Assembly: GCA_965178525.1 (NCBI GenBank)
Contig: CBCXVS010000224.1
Coordinates: 1-12,889, forward strand
Origin: CBCXVS01 sp965178525
GTDB lineage: Bacteria; Tectomicrobia; Entotheonellia; Entotheonellales; Entotheonellaceae
DNA: 12,889 bases
Direction: 5' to 3'
Of the stretch, positions 1 through 8,182 are shown piece after piece. The notes below the pieces were generated by a model, which saw only the letters and a program-made list of their open reading frames with translations, did no database searches and was not told where the DNA came from. A program made the translations under genes and the position numbers. Numbering within the stretch: the stretch's first letter is position 1; every line of letters begins with the position of its first letter.

Positions 1-83
1 AGAGGGGAGTCGGTCTCAGGCAATCGGCGTAACTGCTTCATCAAGAAAGGAGTTGGCTTAACTTAATGCCATTCGGGTCGTAC

Positions 84-90
84 GGAGGAG
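84..90 (+). promoter_or_regulatory. Shine-Dalgarno of mutL
   Basis: The sequence GGAGGAG, close to the ideal anti-16S complement, lies 9 nt before a GTG codon at 100. It decides the choice of this GTG as the mutL start, because the protein begins exactly where MutL proteins normally begin (MGRVQTLPEDVINHIAAGEV). No clear promoter was seen in the 83 nt before it, so the transcript may begin outside the window. Confidence 0.8.
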
Positions 91-99
91 TAGACGATC

Positions 100-1896
100 G
101 TGGGCCGGGTACAGACGCTGCCTGAAGACGTCATCAATCACATTGCCGCAGGGGAAGTCGTGGAGCGGCCTGCCTCTGTGGTGAAGGAATTGATCGAGAA
201 TGCGCTAGATGCCCAGGCCAGCAGCATTCACGTCACGGTACACAATGGTGGGGTCGAGTTGATTCAGGTCGATGACGATGGCATGGGCATGGATGCCGAC
301 GATGCCGTACAGTGCTTCCAGCGGCATGCCACCAGTAAGCTTCGGGCCGTGACGGATCTGGATCAGGTGCATACCATGGGCTTTCGGGGGGAAGCCCTCC
401 CCAGCATTGCCGCGGTGTCACGCCTGCACATGGTGTCGCGGTGTCCCCAGGACGTCGTGGGGATGCAGGTGATCATCGAGGGCGGCGTCCTCGCCAGCGT
501 CGACGCCTGCGGGGCGCCACCGGGCACTTCGTTTCGGGTTAGGGATCTTTTCTACAACACCCCGGCACGGCGGAAATTTCTCAAAAGTCCCACGACGGAA
601 TCGAGCCATATCGCCGCCTGCTTTACGGCGTTGGCACTGATGGCGCGGGAGGTGCATATGACCCTGCGCCTCAACGGCCGCCTACATATCCAGGCGGCGT
701 CAGCCAAGGCCCTGGGCGACCGGCTCGACATGGTCTTTGGCGCCGGCCTGCAAGACCAGCTGCTGTCCATTGAGGACGCCGAGGCCGACTGGCAGGTGCA
801 GGGCTTGATCGCCCGCGCCACCTTTCACCGGGCGACGCGCCGGCAGCAGTTCTTTTTTGTCAACGGCCGCCCGGTGCACAGCCGCACCCTCAGTCACGCC
901 CTATACGAGGCCTATCGCACGCTCGTGCCGCGGGATCGGCATCCGGTGGCGTTTGTGTTTCTGACCTTGCCGCCGGGTGAGGTCGATGTGAATGTGCATC
1001 CGGCCAAGTTAGAGGTTCGGTTCCGCCAGGAACGACAGCTGTACGACCGCCTCAGACGACTCATGCAGCGGTGCCTGCGCGACCATTTTGCCGGTACACC
1101 GCCGGCCGAGGCGGCCGACCAGGCAGCGCCGGACGCCAGTGGCCGCACGATGCCGATGATGTGGCCGGCGTCAGCGCCGGACGCAACACCACCGCCGACT
1201 GTCACGCCGCCATCATCGGCGCCACCACCGACGGCCGCGTCACCGGCGTCCGAGGCGCTCGACCTGCACACCGGCTATCCCGCCGCCGGCCGTGCCGTGC
1301 TGGACGGCGAGCCGGTGGGGCAGCTGCACGAGACGTATCTCCTGGTGCAGTACCCGGGCGGTGTCTTTATTGTGGATCAGCACGCGGCACACGAGCGGGT
1401 GGTGTACGAACGGCTCATTGCCACCCTACAACACGGCCACGGCGAGGCCCAGCGCTTGCTGTTTCCGGTCAATCTCGATTTCGGCGGCATCGATCCGGCC
1501 TGGCTCGAGACGGCGCTGCCGCGATTGGCCACCCTGGGGTTTGCGCTCGACCCCTTTGGGGGCGCCACGTATCGGCTGCACAGTGTACCGGCCTTGTTGG
1601 CCGAGCGCGATTATGCCGCGGCCCTGATGGATGTGCTGGAAGCGCTACGCACACCGGGCGGCGATGAGACGCCAGAGGCTGCGGCCACGGGGGTGCCGGG
1701 CATTTTACACCGCACGGTCACGGCCATGGCCTGCCATGGCGCCATCCGGGCGCACCAACGCTTGCCGCACGACGCCATGCGCGCCTTGCTGCGGGATCTG
1801 GCCCAGACGCCGCGCCCGTTCACCTGCCCACACGGGCGGCCGGTGCTCCTCAACGTCGCCTTGACGGACATCGAAAAACAATTCCTGCGCCGCTAA
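100..1896 (+). CDS. mutL: DNA mismatch repair protein MutL (endonuclease type)
   Basis: This is MutL, the GHKL-ATPase dimer that links mismatch recognition by MutS to strand removal. It has 598 residues, a normal length. The N-terminal ATPase shows catalytic Glu30 and Asn34 (KELIENALDA), then DDGMGM, ATSKL, GFRGEALPSIAAVS and the DLFYNTPARRKFLK block. A Pro/Ala-rich linker covers roughly residues 335-400. The C-terminal dimerisation domain carries the metal-binding nuclease motif DQHA(X)2E(X)4E as DQHAAHERVVYE from Asp426, plus ACHGAIR (Cys545), CPHGRP (Cys576) and a terminal FLR. In known families these motifs mark a MutL that nicks DNA itself, so no MutH is expected; this last point is inference. 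The start is GTG with a strong ribosome site. guaB follows after 37 nt, probably on the same transcript. Confidence 0.97.
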   Translation: MGRVQTLPEDVINHIAAGEVVERPASVVKELIENALDAQASSIHVTVHNGGVELIQVDDDGMGMDADDAVQCFQRHATSKLRAVTDLDQVHTMGFRGEALPSIAAVSRLHMVSRCPQDVVGMQVIIEGGVLASVDACGAPPGTSFRVRDLFYNTPARRKFLKSPTTESSHIAACFTALALMAREVHMTLRLNGRLHIQAASAKALGDRLDMVFGAGLQDQLLSIEDAEADWQVQGLIARATFHRATRRQQFFFVNGRPVHSRTLSHALYEAYRTLVPRDRHPVAFVFLTLPPGEVDVNVHPAKLEVRFRQERQLYDRLRRLMQRCLRDHFAGTPPAEAADQAAPDASGRTMPMMWPASAPDATPPPTVTPPSSAPPPTAASPASEALDLHTGYPAAGRAVLDGEPVGQLHETYLLVQYPGGVFIVDQHAAHERVVYERLIATLQHGHGEAQRLLFPVNLDFGGIDPAWLETALPRLATLGFALDPFGGATYRLHSVPALLAERDYAAALMDVLEALRTPGGDETPEAAATGVPGILHRTVTAMACHGAIRAHQRLPHDAMRALLRDLAQTPRPFTCPHGRPVLLNVALTDIEKQFLRR

Positions 1897-1933
1897 GCTG
1901 AGGTGGCACGGAGGCATCGAAGGAAACCCCGCT

Positions 1934-3398
1934 ATGTTGCAAGACGCCTTACCTGTTGGCCTCACTTTTGACGATGTCCTGCTACTGCCGGCGCGCTCCG
2001 ATGTGGTACCGCGCGATACCGATGTCGCCACCCGCTTGACCCCGACCCTGCCGCTCACGATTCCCTTACTCAGTGCGGCCATGGATACCGTCACCGAGGG
2101 CCTCCTGGCGATCGCCTTGGCACAGGAAGGCGGTCTGGGCATCATCCACAAAAACCTTAGTATCGAGGCACAGACCGCGGAGGTCGACAAGGTGAAACGC
2201 TCCGAGAGCGGCATGATCGTCGATCCCATTACCATGGCGCCGCACCAACGGGTGCAGGAAGCCCTGGAGGTGATGTCGCGCTACCGCATCTCCGGCATTC
2301 CCATTACCGAGGGCCACAAACTCGTGGGTATCCTGACCAATCGCGATCTGCGCTTTGTCACCGATACGCAGCAGCCGATCGCGGCCTTGATGACCCAAGA
2401 CCACCTGGTGACCGTGGGCGAAGGTACCGGCCTGGATGAAGCGCAGCGCTTGCTGCACGCGCACCGCATCGAAAAGCTCCTGGTCGTCGATACGCACTAC
2501 CATCTCAAGGGGCTCATTACCATTAAAGACATTGAAAAGCGCAAACGCTACCCGCACGCTTGTAAAGACGACCTGGGCCGCCTGCGCGTGGGCGCCGCCA
2601 TCGGGCTGAGCCCGGACCGGCACGAACGCCTGGCCGAACTGCTGCGCGTCGGCGTCGATGTCATCGTGGTCGATAGCGCCCATGGGCATTCCAGCAATGT
2701 GCTGGCGGCCATCGAAGACGTCAAAAAAGCCGCGCCCGGCTTGCAGGTGATCGGCGGCAATGTCGCCACCGCGGCGGCCACCCGCGACGTCATCAGCGCC
2801 GGCACCGATGCGGTCAAAGTCGGCATGGGTCCGGCTTCCATTTGCACCACGCGAGTGGTCGCCGGCACAGGCGTGCCGCAGCTCACGGCCATTGCCACCT
2901 GTGCCGGCGCGGCCGAGCCCTACGGCATTCCCATCATTGCCGATGGTGGCATCAAGTACTCCGGCGATATCGTCAAAGCGCTGGCCGCGGGGGCACACGC
3001 AGTGATGATCGGCAGTTTGTTTGCCGGCACGGAGGAGAGCCCGGGCAAGCGCGTCTTATACCAGGGCCGCAGCTACAAGGTGTACCGCGGCATGGGCTCG
3101 CTCGGGGCCATGGCCGGGGGCCGCGGCGACCGCTATTTCCAGGGCGAGGAGCGGGAGCTGAGCAAACTCGTGCCCGAGGGCGTCGAGGGCCGCATTCCCT
3201 ACAAGGGTGCGCTCGCCGATATGGTTCTATCAGCTCATGGGCGGCCTGCGCGCCGGCATGGGCTACTGCGGCTGCGCCGACATCGAGACGTTGCGCCGCG
3301 AGGCCCGCTTTATCCGGGTCACCAACGCCGGCTGGCGCGAGAGCCACGTGCACGATGTCATCGTGACGCAAGAAGCCCCCAATTACCAGATTGATTAA
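1934..3398 (+). CDS. guaB: Inosine-5'-monophosphate dehydrogenase, with a +1 frameshift near the 3' end
   Basis: GuaB oxidises IMP to XMP with NAD+, the committed step of GMP synthesis, in the cytosol as a tetramer. The ATG start has GAAGGA 9 nt upstream. The N-terminal barrel begins VGLTFDDVLLLPARS. Two CBS domains span about residues 95-205 (ending LVVDTHYHLKGLITIKDIEK). The active-site loop GMGPASICTTR holds catalytic Cys304, followed by IIADGGIKYSGDI, YRGMGSLGAM and the RYFQ flap. After ALADMV (codon 431) the reading frame is lost. The family's YQLMGGLRAGMGYCG and the ending EAPNYQID continue in the +1 frame to TAA at 3396-3398. Reading through the shift gives 487 residues, the usual family length. 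As written, the original frame ends in about 55 unrelated, Arg-rich residues at TGA 3392-3394. The gene is essential in most free-living bacteria without guanine salvage, so a sequence error is the simplest explanation. Confidence 0.95.
3224..3227 (+). other. Frameshift position in guaB (one extra base)
   Basis: The bases read ATG GTTC TAT CAG CTC ATG. Removing one base from GTTC gives Met-Val-Tyr-Gln-Leu-Met, which restores the conserved GGLRAGMGYCG segment of IMP dehydrogenase. No slippery heptamer precedes the site, so programmed frameshifting is not supported by what can be seen. Confidence 0.88.
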
Positions 3399-3422
3399 CC
3401 GTCCATCAGCGTGGGGAGACAC

Positions 3423-6400
3423 ATGGGCCACGACACCTTTGTGCATCTGCATCTGCATACCGAATATTCGCTCTTGGATGGCGCCAACCGCATTGACGAA
3501 CTCTTGGACCGGGCGCAGGAACTCGGGATGCCGGCGGTGGCGCTGACCGATCACGGCAATATGTTTGGCGCCATGAAGTTTTACAAGGCGGCGCGGGACC
3601 GCGGTCTGAAGCCGATTTTGGGCTGCGAAGCCTATATCGCCCCGACTTCGCGTTTTGAGCGCATCCTCTCGGAGCGCGCCGGGGCGGCCTATCACCTGAC
3701 GTTGTTGGCGACGAATTTTACGGGCTATCAGAATCTCTCACAGCTCCTGAGCAAAGCCTATCTGGAAGGGTTTTATTACCGGCCACGCATCGATAAGGAG
3801 CTGTTGGCCGAGCATGCCGAGGGGCTCATCGGTCTCTCGGGGTGTCTCAAGGGCGAGGTCAATGGCCATATCGTGCGGGACGATCTGCGGCAGGCGGCGG
3901 ACGCCATTGACCGCTATCGCCAGATTCTGGGGCCGGAGAATTTTTATCTGGAACTGATGTCGCACGGGGTGGAGGGGCAGACGCAGGCCAACACGCAGCT
4001 GCTGCGCTTTAGCCAGGACTTCGGCTTGCCGGTGGTGGCGACCAATGACTGTCACTACTTGCGCCAGGGCGACGCCGTGCCGCACGATATCCTGCTGTGC
4101 ATCGGCACGGGCAAGAGCGTCAACGATCCGCAGCGCATGCGCTACAGTCAGCACGAATTCTATGTCAAATCGCCCGAGGAGATGTACGCGGTGTTTGGCG
4201 AGATTCCCGAGGCCTGCCGCAACACCCTGGCCATTGCTGAGCGCTGCGATATACAGCTGCCCTTTGACCAGCTCATGTTGCCCCGGTACGAGACGCCAGA
4301 CGGGTTGTCGCTAGAGGCCTATCTCGAACAGGTGGCGCAGCGCGGCCTGGCCGAACGCTTGCAGGCACATCGTGACAGCCGTGGCGCCTTGCCGCGCGCC
4401 GAGGGCGAGTACCGGGAACGCTTACAAAAAGAACTCGAGATCATTCGCAGCACCGGCTATGCCGGCTATTTTTTGATCGTGTGGGATTTTATCCGCTATG
4501 CGCGCGAGCAGGGGATTCCGGTGGGTCCGGGGCGCGGCTCGGCGGCCAGCAGTGTGGTGGCCTATGCCTTGCGCATTACGGATGTGGATCCGCTGGAATA
4601 CGATCTGTTGTTCGAGCGTTTCTTAAACCCTGAGCGGGTCACGATGCCGGATATCGACATCGACTTTTGCATGGACCGGCGCGACGAGGTGATTCAGTAC
4701 GTCACCGACAAGTATGGTAAAGACAACGTGGCGCAGATCATCACCTTTGGCACCATGCTGGCCAAAGGCGTCTTGCGCGATGTCGGACGAACGCTGGATA
4801 TGCCATACAACGACGTCGACCGCATCGCCAAGCTGGTGCCGAATCGCTTGAATATCACACTCAATGATGCCTTGCAGGAGGAGCCGCGCTTGCAGCAGTT
4901 GCGGCAGCAGGATCCGAAAGTGGGGCAACTCATGGAGACGGCGCTGCGCCTGGAGGGGTTAACGCGCCATGCTTCGGTACATGCCGCCGGCGTGGTGATT
5001 TCGCCCGAACCCCTGATGCATATGGTGCCGCTGTACAAGGGGACCAAGGGCGACGACGTGGTGACGCAGTACGCCATGGATGATGTCGAGGCCATGGGCC
5101 TGTTGAAGATGGACTTTTTGGGCCTGCGGACCCTGACCGTCATTCACAATGCCCTGGCGATGATCCAGGACAACCACGGGGTGGCGCTCGATATCGAGCA
5201 CCTGCCGTTGGATGATGTGGCGAGCTATCGCCTGCTCTCAGACGGCCGTACCATGGGGGTGTTTCAATTTGAGAGCCGGGGCTTGCGGGATCTGTTGCGC
5301 AAGTTGCAACCGTCGGTGTTCGAGGACCTGGTGGCGGTCGTGGCGCTGTACCGGCCGGGGCCACTGGGGAGCGGCATGGTCGAGGATTTTATTGAACGGC
5401 GGCACGGGCGGCGGGAGATCACTTACGAGTTGCCGGAATTGGAGCCGATTCTGCGCTCGACCTACGGCGTCATCGTCTTCCAAGAGCAGGTGATGCAGAT
5501 TGCCACGGCCCTGGCCGGTTTCACCCTGGGCGGCGCCGATCTGTTGCGCCGGGCCATGGGCAAGAAGAAGGCCGATGTCATGGCCGAACAGCGCGAGGCC
5601 TTTGTGCAGGGGGCGGTGCAGCATGGCTATCCGCAGGACAAGGCCAGGAAGATCTTCGATCTGATTGCGTATTTTGCCGGCTATGGCTTTAACCGCAGTC
5701 ATAGTGTGGCTTATGCCTTGATCGCGTATCAGACGGCGTACCTAAAGGCGCATTATCCGCGGGAGTTTATGGCGGCGCTGCTGAGCAGCGATATGGACAA
5801 TACGGACAAGGTCATGCGCTATATCGGTGAGTGCCGGGAGCTGAGCTGTAGTGTATTGCCGCCGGATATTAACGCCGGCTTTGTGGGCTTTACCGTCAAC
5901 GGCGAGCAGATTCGTTTTGGCCTCGGGGCCATCAAGGGGGTGGGGCAGAACGCGATCACGGCGGTCGTGGCGGAGCGGCAGACGAATGGGGCGTTTCAGT
6001 CGTTTGCGGATCTGTGCGAGCGGCTCGATCTGCGGCAAGTCAATAAAAAAGTGATTGAGAGTCTGATCAAGGGCGGCGCGCTCGACGGCCTGGGCATGCA
6101 CCGGGCCGAGATGGTAGGCAATATGGCTATGGTGATGGAGTGGGCGCAGCGTCAGCAGGCGGACCGGCAGCAGGGCCAGATCAGCCTCTTTGGCGGCGCC
6201 GCGGAACCAGCGGCGGCGATGCTGTCACTGCAAGCGGTGCCGCCGTGGACGGAGAGCGAGCGCTTGGCGTATGAAAAAGAGGCGTTGGGATTTTATCTGA
6301 GTAGTCATCCGCTCACCGCGCTGCAGACGCAATTGCAGCGTCTGACGACGGCGACGAGCCAGAGCCTCGGCGAAGTCTCTGGCGATCAGCTGGTGACCGT

Positions 6401-6884
6401 GGGGGGCCTGGTGACGCAGCAGCGCACACAGCTGACGAAAAATGGCGATCGCATGGCGTTTTTGACGCTGGAAGACCTGGCGGGCAGCATAGAGGTAATC
6501 GTCTTTCCCGAGACCTACCGGCAGAGTGTGACCTGGTGTGAGAGTGAGGAGCCGCTTCTGGTGTGGGGCAAGACCGAGCCGGAGGCGAGTGAGGCGCGGG
6601 TCATCGCGCAGCGCATCTTGCCTTTGCGGTCGGAGGAGGCGTGGCAAACGTTTCGGCAGTTGACCTTGACCGTATCCCCACAGGTCGAGCGCGAGGTGCT
6701 TCTGCAAGTACGCGACTTGCTCGCGGCGTCACCGGGGGAGACGGGGGTGCGGCTGACGTTACCGTTTGAAGACGGTGAACGAGTGCACCTGCGCGCGAAC
6801 GAACGCTTCAGCGTCATGCCGTCGCATGACCTGCTCGATGCGCTAGACCAACTCTTGGGCCTTGGGAATGTCAGGGTGGCTTAA
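3423..6884 (+). CDS. dnaE: DNA polymerase III alpha subunit
   Basis: DnaE is the catalytic subunit of the replicative polymerase. It has 1153 residues from ATG 3423, chosen because GGGGAGA at 3413-3419 is a good ribosome site and the protein then starts MGHDTFVHLHLHTEYS, as in the family; a GTG at 3411 is a weaker option. The N-terminal PHP domain keeps its metal-ligand motifs (HLHLHTEYS, TDHGN, GCEAY, LSGC, NDCHY). The palm has PDIDIDF from Asp410 and MDFLGLRTL with Asp564, giving the three catalytic aspartates. The fingers and the helical region with YFAGYGFNRSHSVAYALIAY follow. A clamp-binding motif QISLF sits at residues 919-923. An OB-fold (VTVGGLVTQQRTQLTKNGDR) and a C-terminal tau-binding region end the protein. 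The gene lies 24 nt after guaB and is probably co-transcribed with it. Confidence 0.97.
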   Translation: MGHDTFVHLHLHTEYSLLDGANRIDELLDRAQELGMPAVALTDHGNMFGAMKFYKAARDRGLKPILGCEAYIAPTSRFERILSERAGAAYHLTLLATNFTGYQNLSQLLSKAYLEGFYYRPRIDKELLAEHAEGLIGLSGCLKGEVNGHIVRDDLRQAADAIDRYRQILGPENFYLELMSHGVEGQTQANTQLLRFSQDFGLPVVATNDCHYLRQGDAVPHDILLCIGTGKSVNDPQRMRYSQHEFYVKSPEEMYAVFGEIPEACRNTLAIAERCDIQLPFDQLMLPRYETPDGLSLEAYLEQVAQRGLAERLQAHRDSRGALPRAEGEYRERLQKELEIIRSTGYAGYFLIVWDFIRYAREQGIPVGPGRGSAASSVVAYALRITDVDPLEYDLLFERFLNPERVTMPDIDIDFCMDRRDEVIQYVTDKYGKDNVAQIITFGTMLAKGVLRDVGRTLDMPYNDVDRIAKLVPNRLNITLNDALQEEPRLQQLRQQDPKVGQLMETALRLEGLTRHASVHAAGVVISPEPLMHMVPLYKGTKGDDVVTQYAMDDVEAMGLLKMDFLGLRTLTVIHNALAMIQDNHGVALDIEHLPLDDVASYRLLSDGRTMGVFQFESRGLRDLLRKLQPSVFEDLVAVVALYRPGPLGSGMVEDFIERRHGRREITYELPELEPILRSTYGVIVFQEQVMQIATALAGFTLGGADLLRRAMGKKKADVMAEQREAFVQGAVQHGYPQDKARKIFDLIAYFAGYGFNRSHSVAYALIAYQTAYLKAHYPREFMAALLSSDMDNTDKVMRYIGECRELSCSVLPPDINAGFVGFTVNGEQIRFGLGAIKGVGQNAITAVVAERQTNGAFQSFADLCERLDLRQVNKKVIESLIKGGALDGLGMHRAEMVGNMAMVMEWAQRQQADRQQGQISLFGGAAEPAAAMLSLQAVPPWTESERLAYEKEALGFYLSSHPLTALQTQLQRLTTATSQSLGEVSGDQLVTVGGLVTQQRTQLTKNGDRMAFLTLEDLAGSIEVIVFPETYRQSVTWCESEEPLLVWGKTEPEASEARVIAQRILPLRSEEAWQTFRQLTLTVSPQVEREVLLQVRDLLAASPGETGVRLTLPFEDGERVHLRANERFSVMPSHDLLDALDQLLGLGNVRVA

Positions 6885-6886
6885 GA

Positions 6887-6980
6887 AGCTGTTAGCTGTT
6901 AGCTGTTAGCTGTTAGCTAAGACGGGAAAAATATTTACGGCTATCCTGAGCTAACAGCTTAGAGCTGACAGCTAATAGCT
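6887..6980 (+). repeat. Heptamer-built inverted repeat (long hairpin)
   Basis: The left arm 6887-6918 is four exact AGCTGTT units plus AGCT. The right arm 6949-6980 has the units AGCTAAC, AGCTTAG, AGCTGAC and AGCTAAT plus AGCT, the inverted counterpart. The arms are both 32 nt and 28 positions are Watson-Crick complementary. In RNA two more pair as G-U, leaving two mismatches. The loop is 30 nt and AT-rich in its centre. The element fills the gap between dnaE and the exbB-like gene, starting 2 nt after the dnaE stop and ending 4 nt before the exbB ribosome site. No U-tract follows, so it is not a standard rho-independent terminator. It could slow transcription, protect the dnaE mRNA end, gate exbB translation, or be a dispersed mobile repeat. 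Confidence 0.93.
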
Positions 6981-6999
6981 AAATAGGAAGGAACCAACC

Positions 7000-7692
7000 A
7001 TGGACGGATTTGCGCTCTCTCTGGGAGAGCTGATGCAACGCCATGGGGGGGCTCTGTTACCCATTGTCACTTGGATTTCCGCCATTGGCATTCTGGTGTG
7101 CTCCATAGTGGTAATTGCCATTATGATCGAGCGTGGGGTGACGCTGCGCCGCCAACGTGTGATGCCGGTGAAACTGATCGAGCAGGTTCGGCGTTATTTG
7201 TACCGTGGGGACATCCAGACGGTTTTGGAGTGCTGTGATGAGCATCAATCAGCGTTGGCGCGCATTTTACGGGCGGGGTTGGCACACTATGAGGCAGGAA
7301 TAGCCGAAGTGGAAAAGGCGCTGGAGAGTGCCGGACAGATCGAGGCGCAGGCCCTAAGCAGCTACGTACGCGGGCTGGGCGTGATTGCCAGCTTGGCCCC
7401 GATGCTCGGTTTTTTGGGCACGGTTACGGGCATGATCAAGGCATTTAACGCCATTGCTGCCGCTGGCGCCAGCAACCCCGGCCTGGTGGCAAGTGGTATC
7501 TCAGAAGCTTTGTTGACGACAGCCGCCGGGCTTCTCGTTGGTATTCCCGCGCTGGCGCTGTTTCACTTCTTTCGCGGCCGTACGGATCAGTTGGTTGCGG
7601 CAATGGAAGCCATCACGCTGGAGCTATTGGAGGATATGACGCTGCAGCGCCGCCGTCTCCTCCGGGCCGAGGAGCAGCCCGATGCGGTTTAG
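7000..7692 (+). CDS. MotA/TolQ/ExbB family proton-channel protein
   Basis: This is a 230-residue inner-membrane protein of the ExbB/TolQ family, which with ExbD/TolR uses the proton motive force to power TonB- or Tol-type envelope work. Membrane segments are visible at about residues 19-43, 122-146 and 163-190. The conserved LGFLGTVTGMI (Thr141) and GISEALLTTAAGLLVGIPA (Glu169, Thr174) match the pore residues known in E. coli ExbB (Thr148, Glu176, Thr181), all with the same 7-residue offset; the E. coli numbers are from memory. The cytoplasmic loop between helices 1 and 2 is highly charged. The start has AGGAAGGAA at 6985-6993. The partner gene overlaps its end by 11 nt. No tonB, tolA or pal is in the window, so ExbB versus TolQ cannot be decided. 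Confidence 0.93.
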   Translation: MDGFALSLGELMQRHGGALLPIVTWISAIGILVCSIVVIAIMIERGVTLRRQRVMPVKLIEQVRRYLYRGDIQTVLECCDEHQSALARILRAGLAHYEAGIAEVEKALESAGQIEAQALSSYVRGLGVIASLAPMLGFLGTVTGMIKAFNAIAAAGASNPGLVASGISEALLTTAAGLLVGIPALALFHFFRGRTDQLVAAMEAITLELLEDMTLQRRRLLRAEEQPDAV

Positions 7693-8083
7693 AGCGCCAC
7701 GGCAGGATGACGACTTCCGGTTGGAACTGACGTCGATGACGGATATCGTCTTTTTGCTGTTGATTTTTTTCATGGTCTCTACGACATTTGTCGATTTCAG
7801 CCGGCAATTGGATATCCAATTGCCGGATACGCAAGCAGCAGAAGTCATGCAAGATGTCCAACAGCATGTGGTCGAATTAGGGACGCAAGGCGCATTGCAA
7901 TTAGATGGCCAGCCCGTGCAGCTGCAGGACCTGGCGCAAGCCCTGCGTCAGCGTGCCCGTCAAGCACGCCAACGTTCCGTGATCATTCGGGCCGATAAGC
8001 GGCTGCCCTACGGCCAGGTTATCACGGTTCTGGGGCAGATTCGGCAAGCTGATATCCAGGATATTGCGGTAGCAGTACGCTGA
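7682..8083 (+). CDS. ExbD/TolR family biopolymer transport protein
   Basis: This is a 133-residue protein, the normal length for ExbD. It has a short cytoplasmic N-terminus, one membrane helix (LTSMTDIVFLLLIFFMVSTTF) with the essential proton-carrying aspartate at Asp21, and a periplasmic domain ending RADKRLPYGQVITVLGQIRQ, typical of ExbD/TolR. It works as a partner in the pore formed by the upstream ExbB-like protein. Its ATG lies within the end of that gene (11-nt overlap) with GAGGAG at 7669-7674 as ribosome site, so translation is probably coupled. A perfect 26-bp palindrome lies over codons 40-49, just after the membrane helix. Confidence 0.93.
   Translation: MRFRAPRQDDDFRLELTSMTDIVFLLLIFFMVSTTFVDFSRQLDIQLPDTQAAEVMQDVQQHVVELGTQGALQLDGQPVQLQDLAQALRQRARQARQRSVIIRADKRLPYGQVITVLGQIRQADIQDIAVAVR
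7801..7826. repeat. Perfect 26-bp palindrome inside exbD
   Basis: The half-site CCGGCAATTGGAT is followed directly by its exact reverse complement, with no spacer and a GATATC centre. It lies wholly in coding sequence (residues Ser40 to Asp49 of the ExbD-like protein). The flanking bases (G before, A after) do not extend it. It could be a protein-binding site or an mRNA stem, or simply a chance result of the RQLDIQLPD coding. Confidence 0.95.
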
Positions 8084-8182
8084 TCTTTCCACTTGCTTTT
8101 ACCGGCTCTGCCGCATAAGATGACAACATACGATGGCATCGCATAAGGCATCTTCGCATGTCTGCTAGCGTCATGAGCGGGC

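Noticed and set aside
1..99. Possible C-terminal end of a gene before mutL
   Set aside because: Two frames are open from the window edge (to TAA at 59-61 and at 64-66) over only about 20 codons and neither is recognisable, so no gene can be supported.
1071..1667. 198-codon + strand frame inside mutL
   Set aside because: Arg-rich, low-complexity product fully inside the MutL coding region; typical of G+C-rich shadow frames.
2066..2998. Long open frame of 310 codons on the minus strand across guaB
   Set aside because: It lies wholly under the confident guaB gene, is His/Asp/Gly/Ala-rich without motifs, and follows from the codon use of guaB on the other strand.
8084..8182. Promoter-like TTGCTT (8093) with TAAGAT (8116) and a repeated CGCATAAG at 8112 and 8140
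   Set aside because: Only three and four of six bases match consensus, and an 8-bp repeat pair is too little to support an operator. The gap otherwise holds nothing recognisable.
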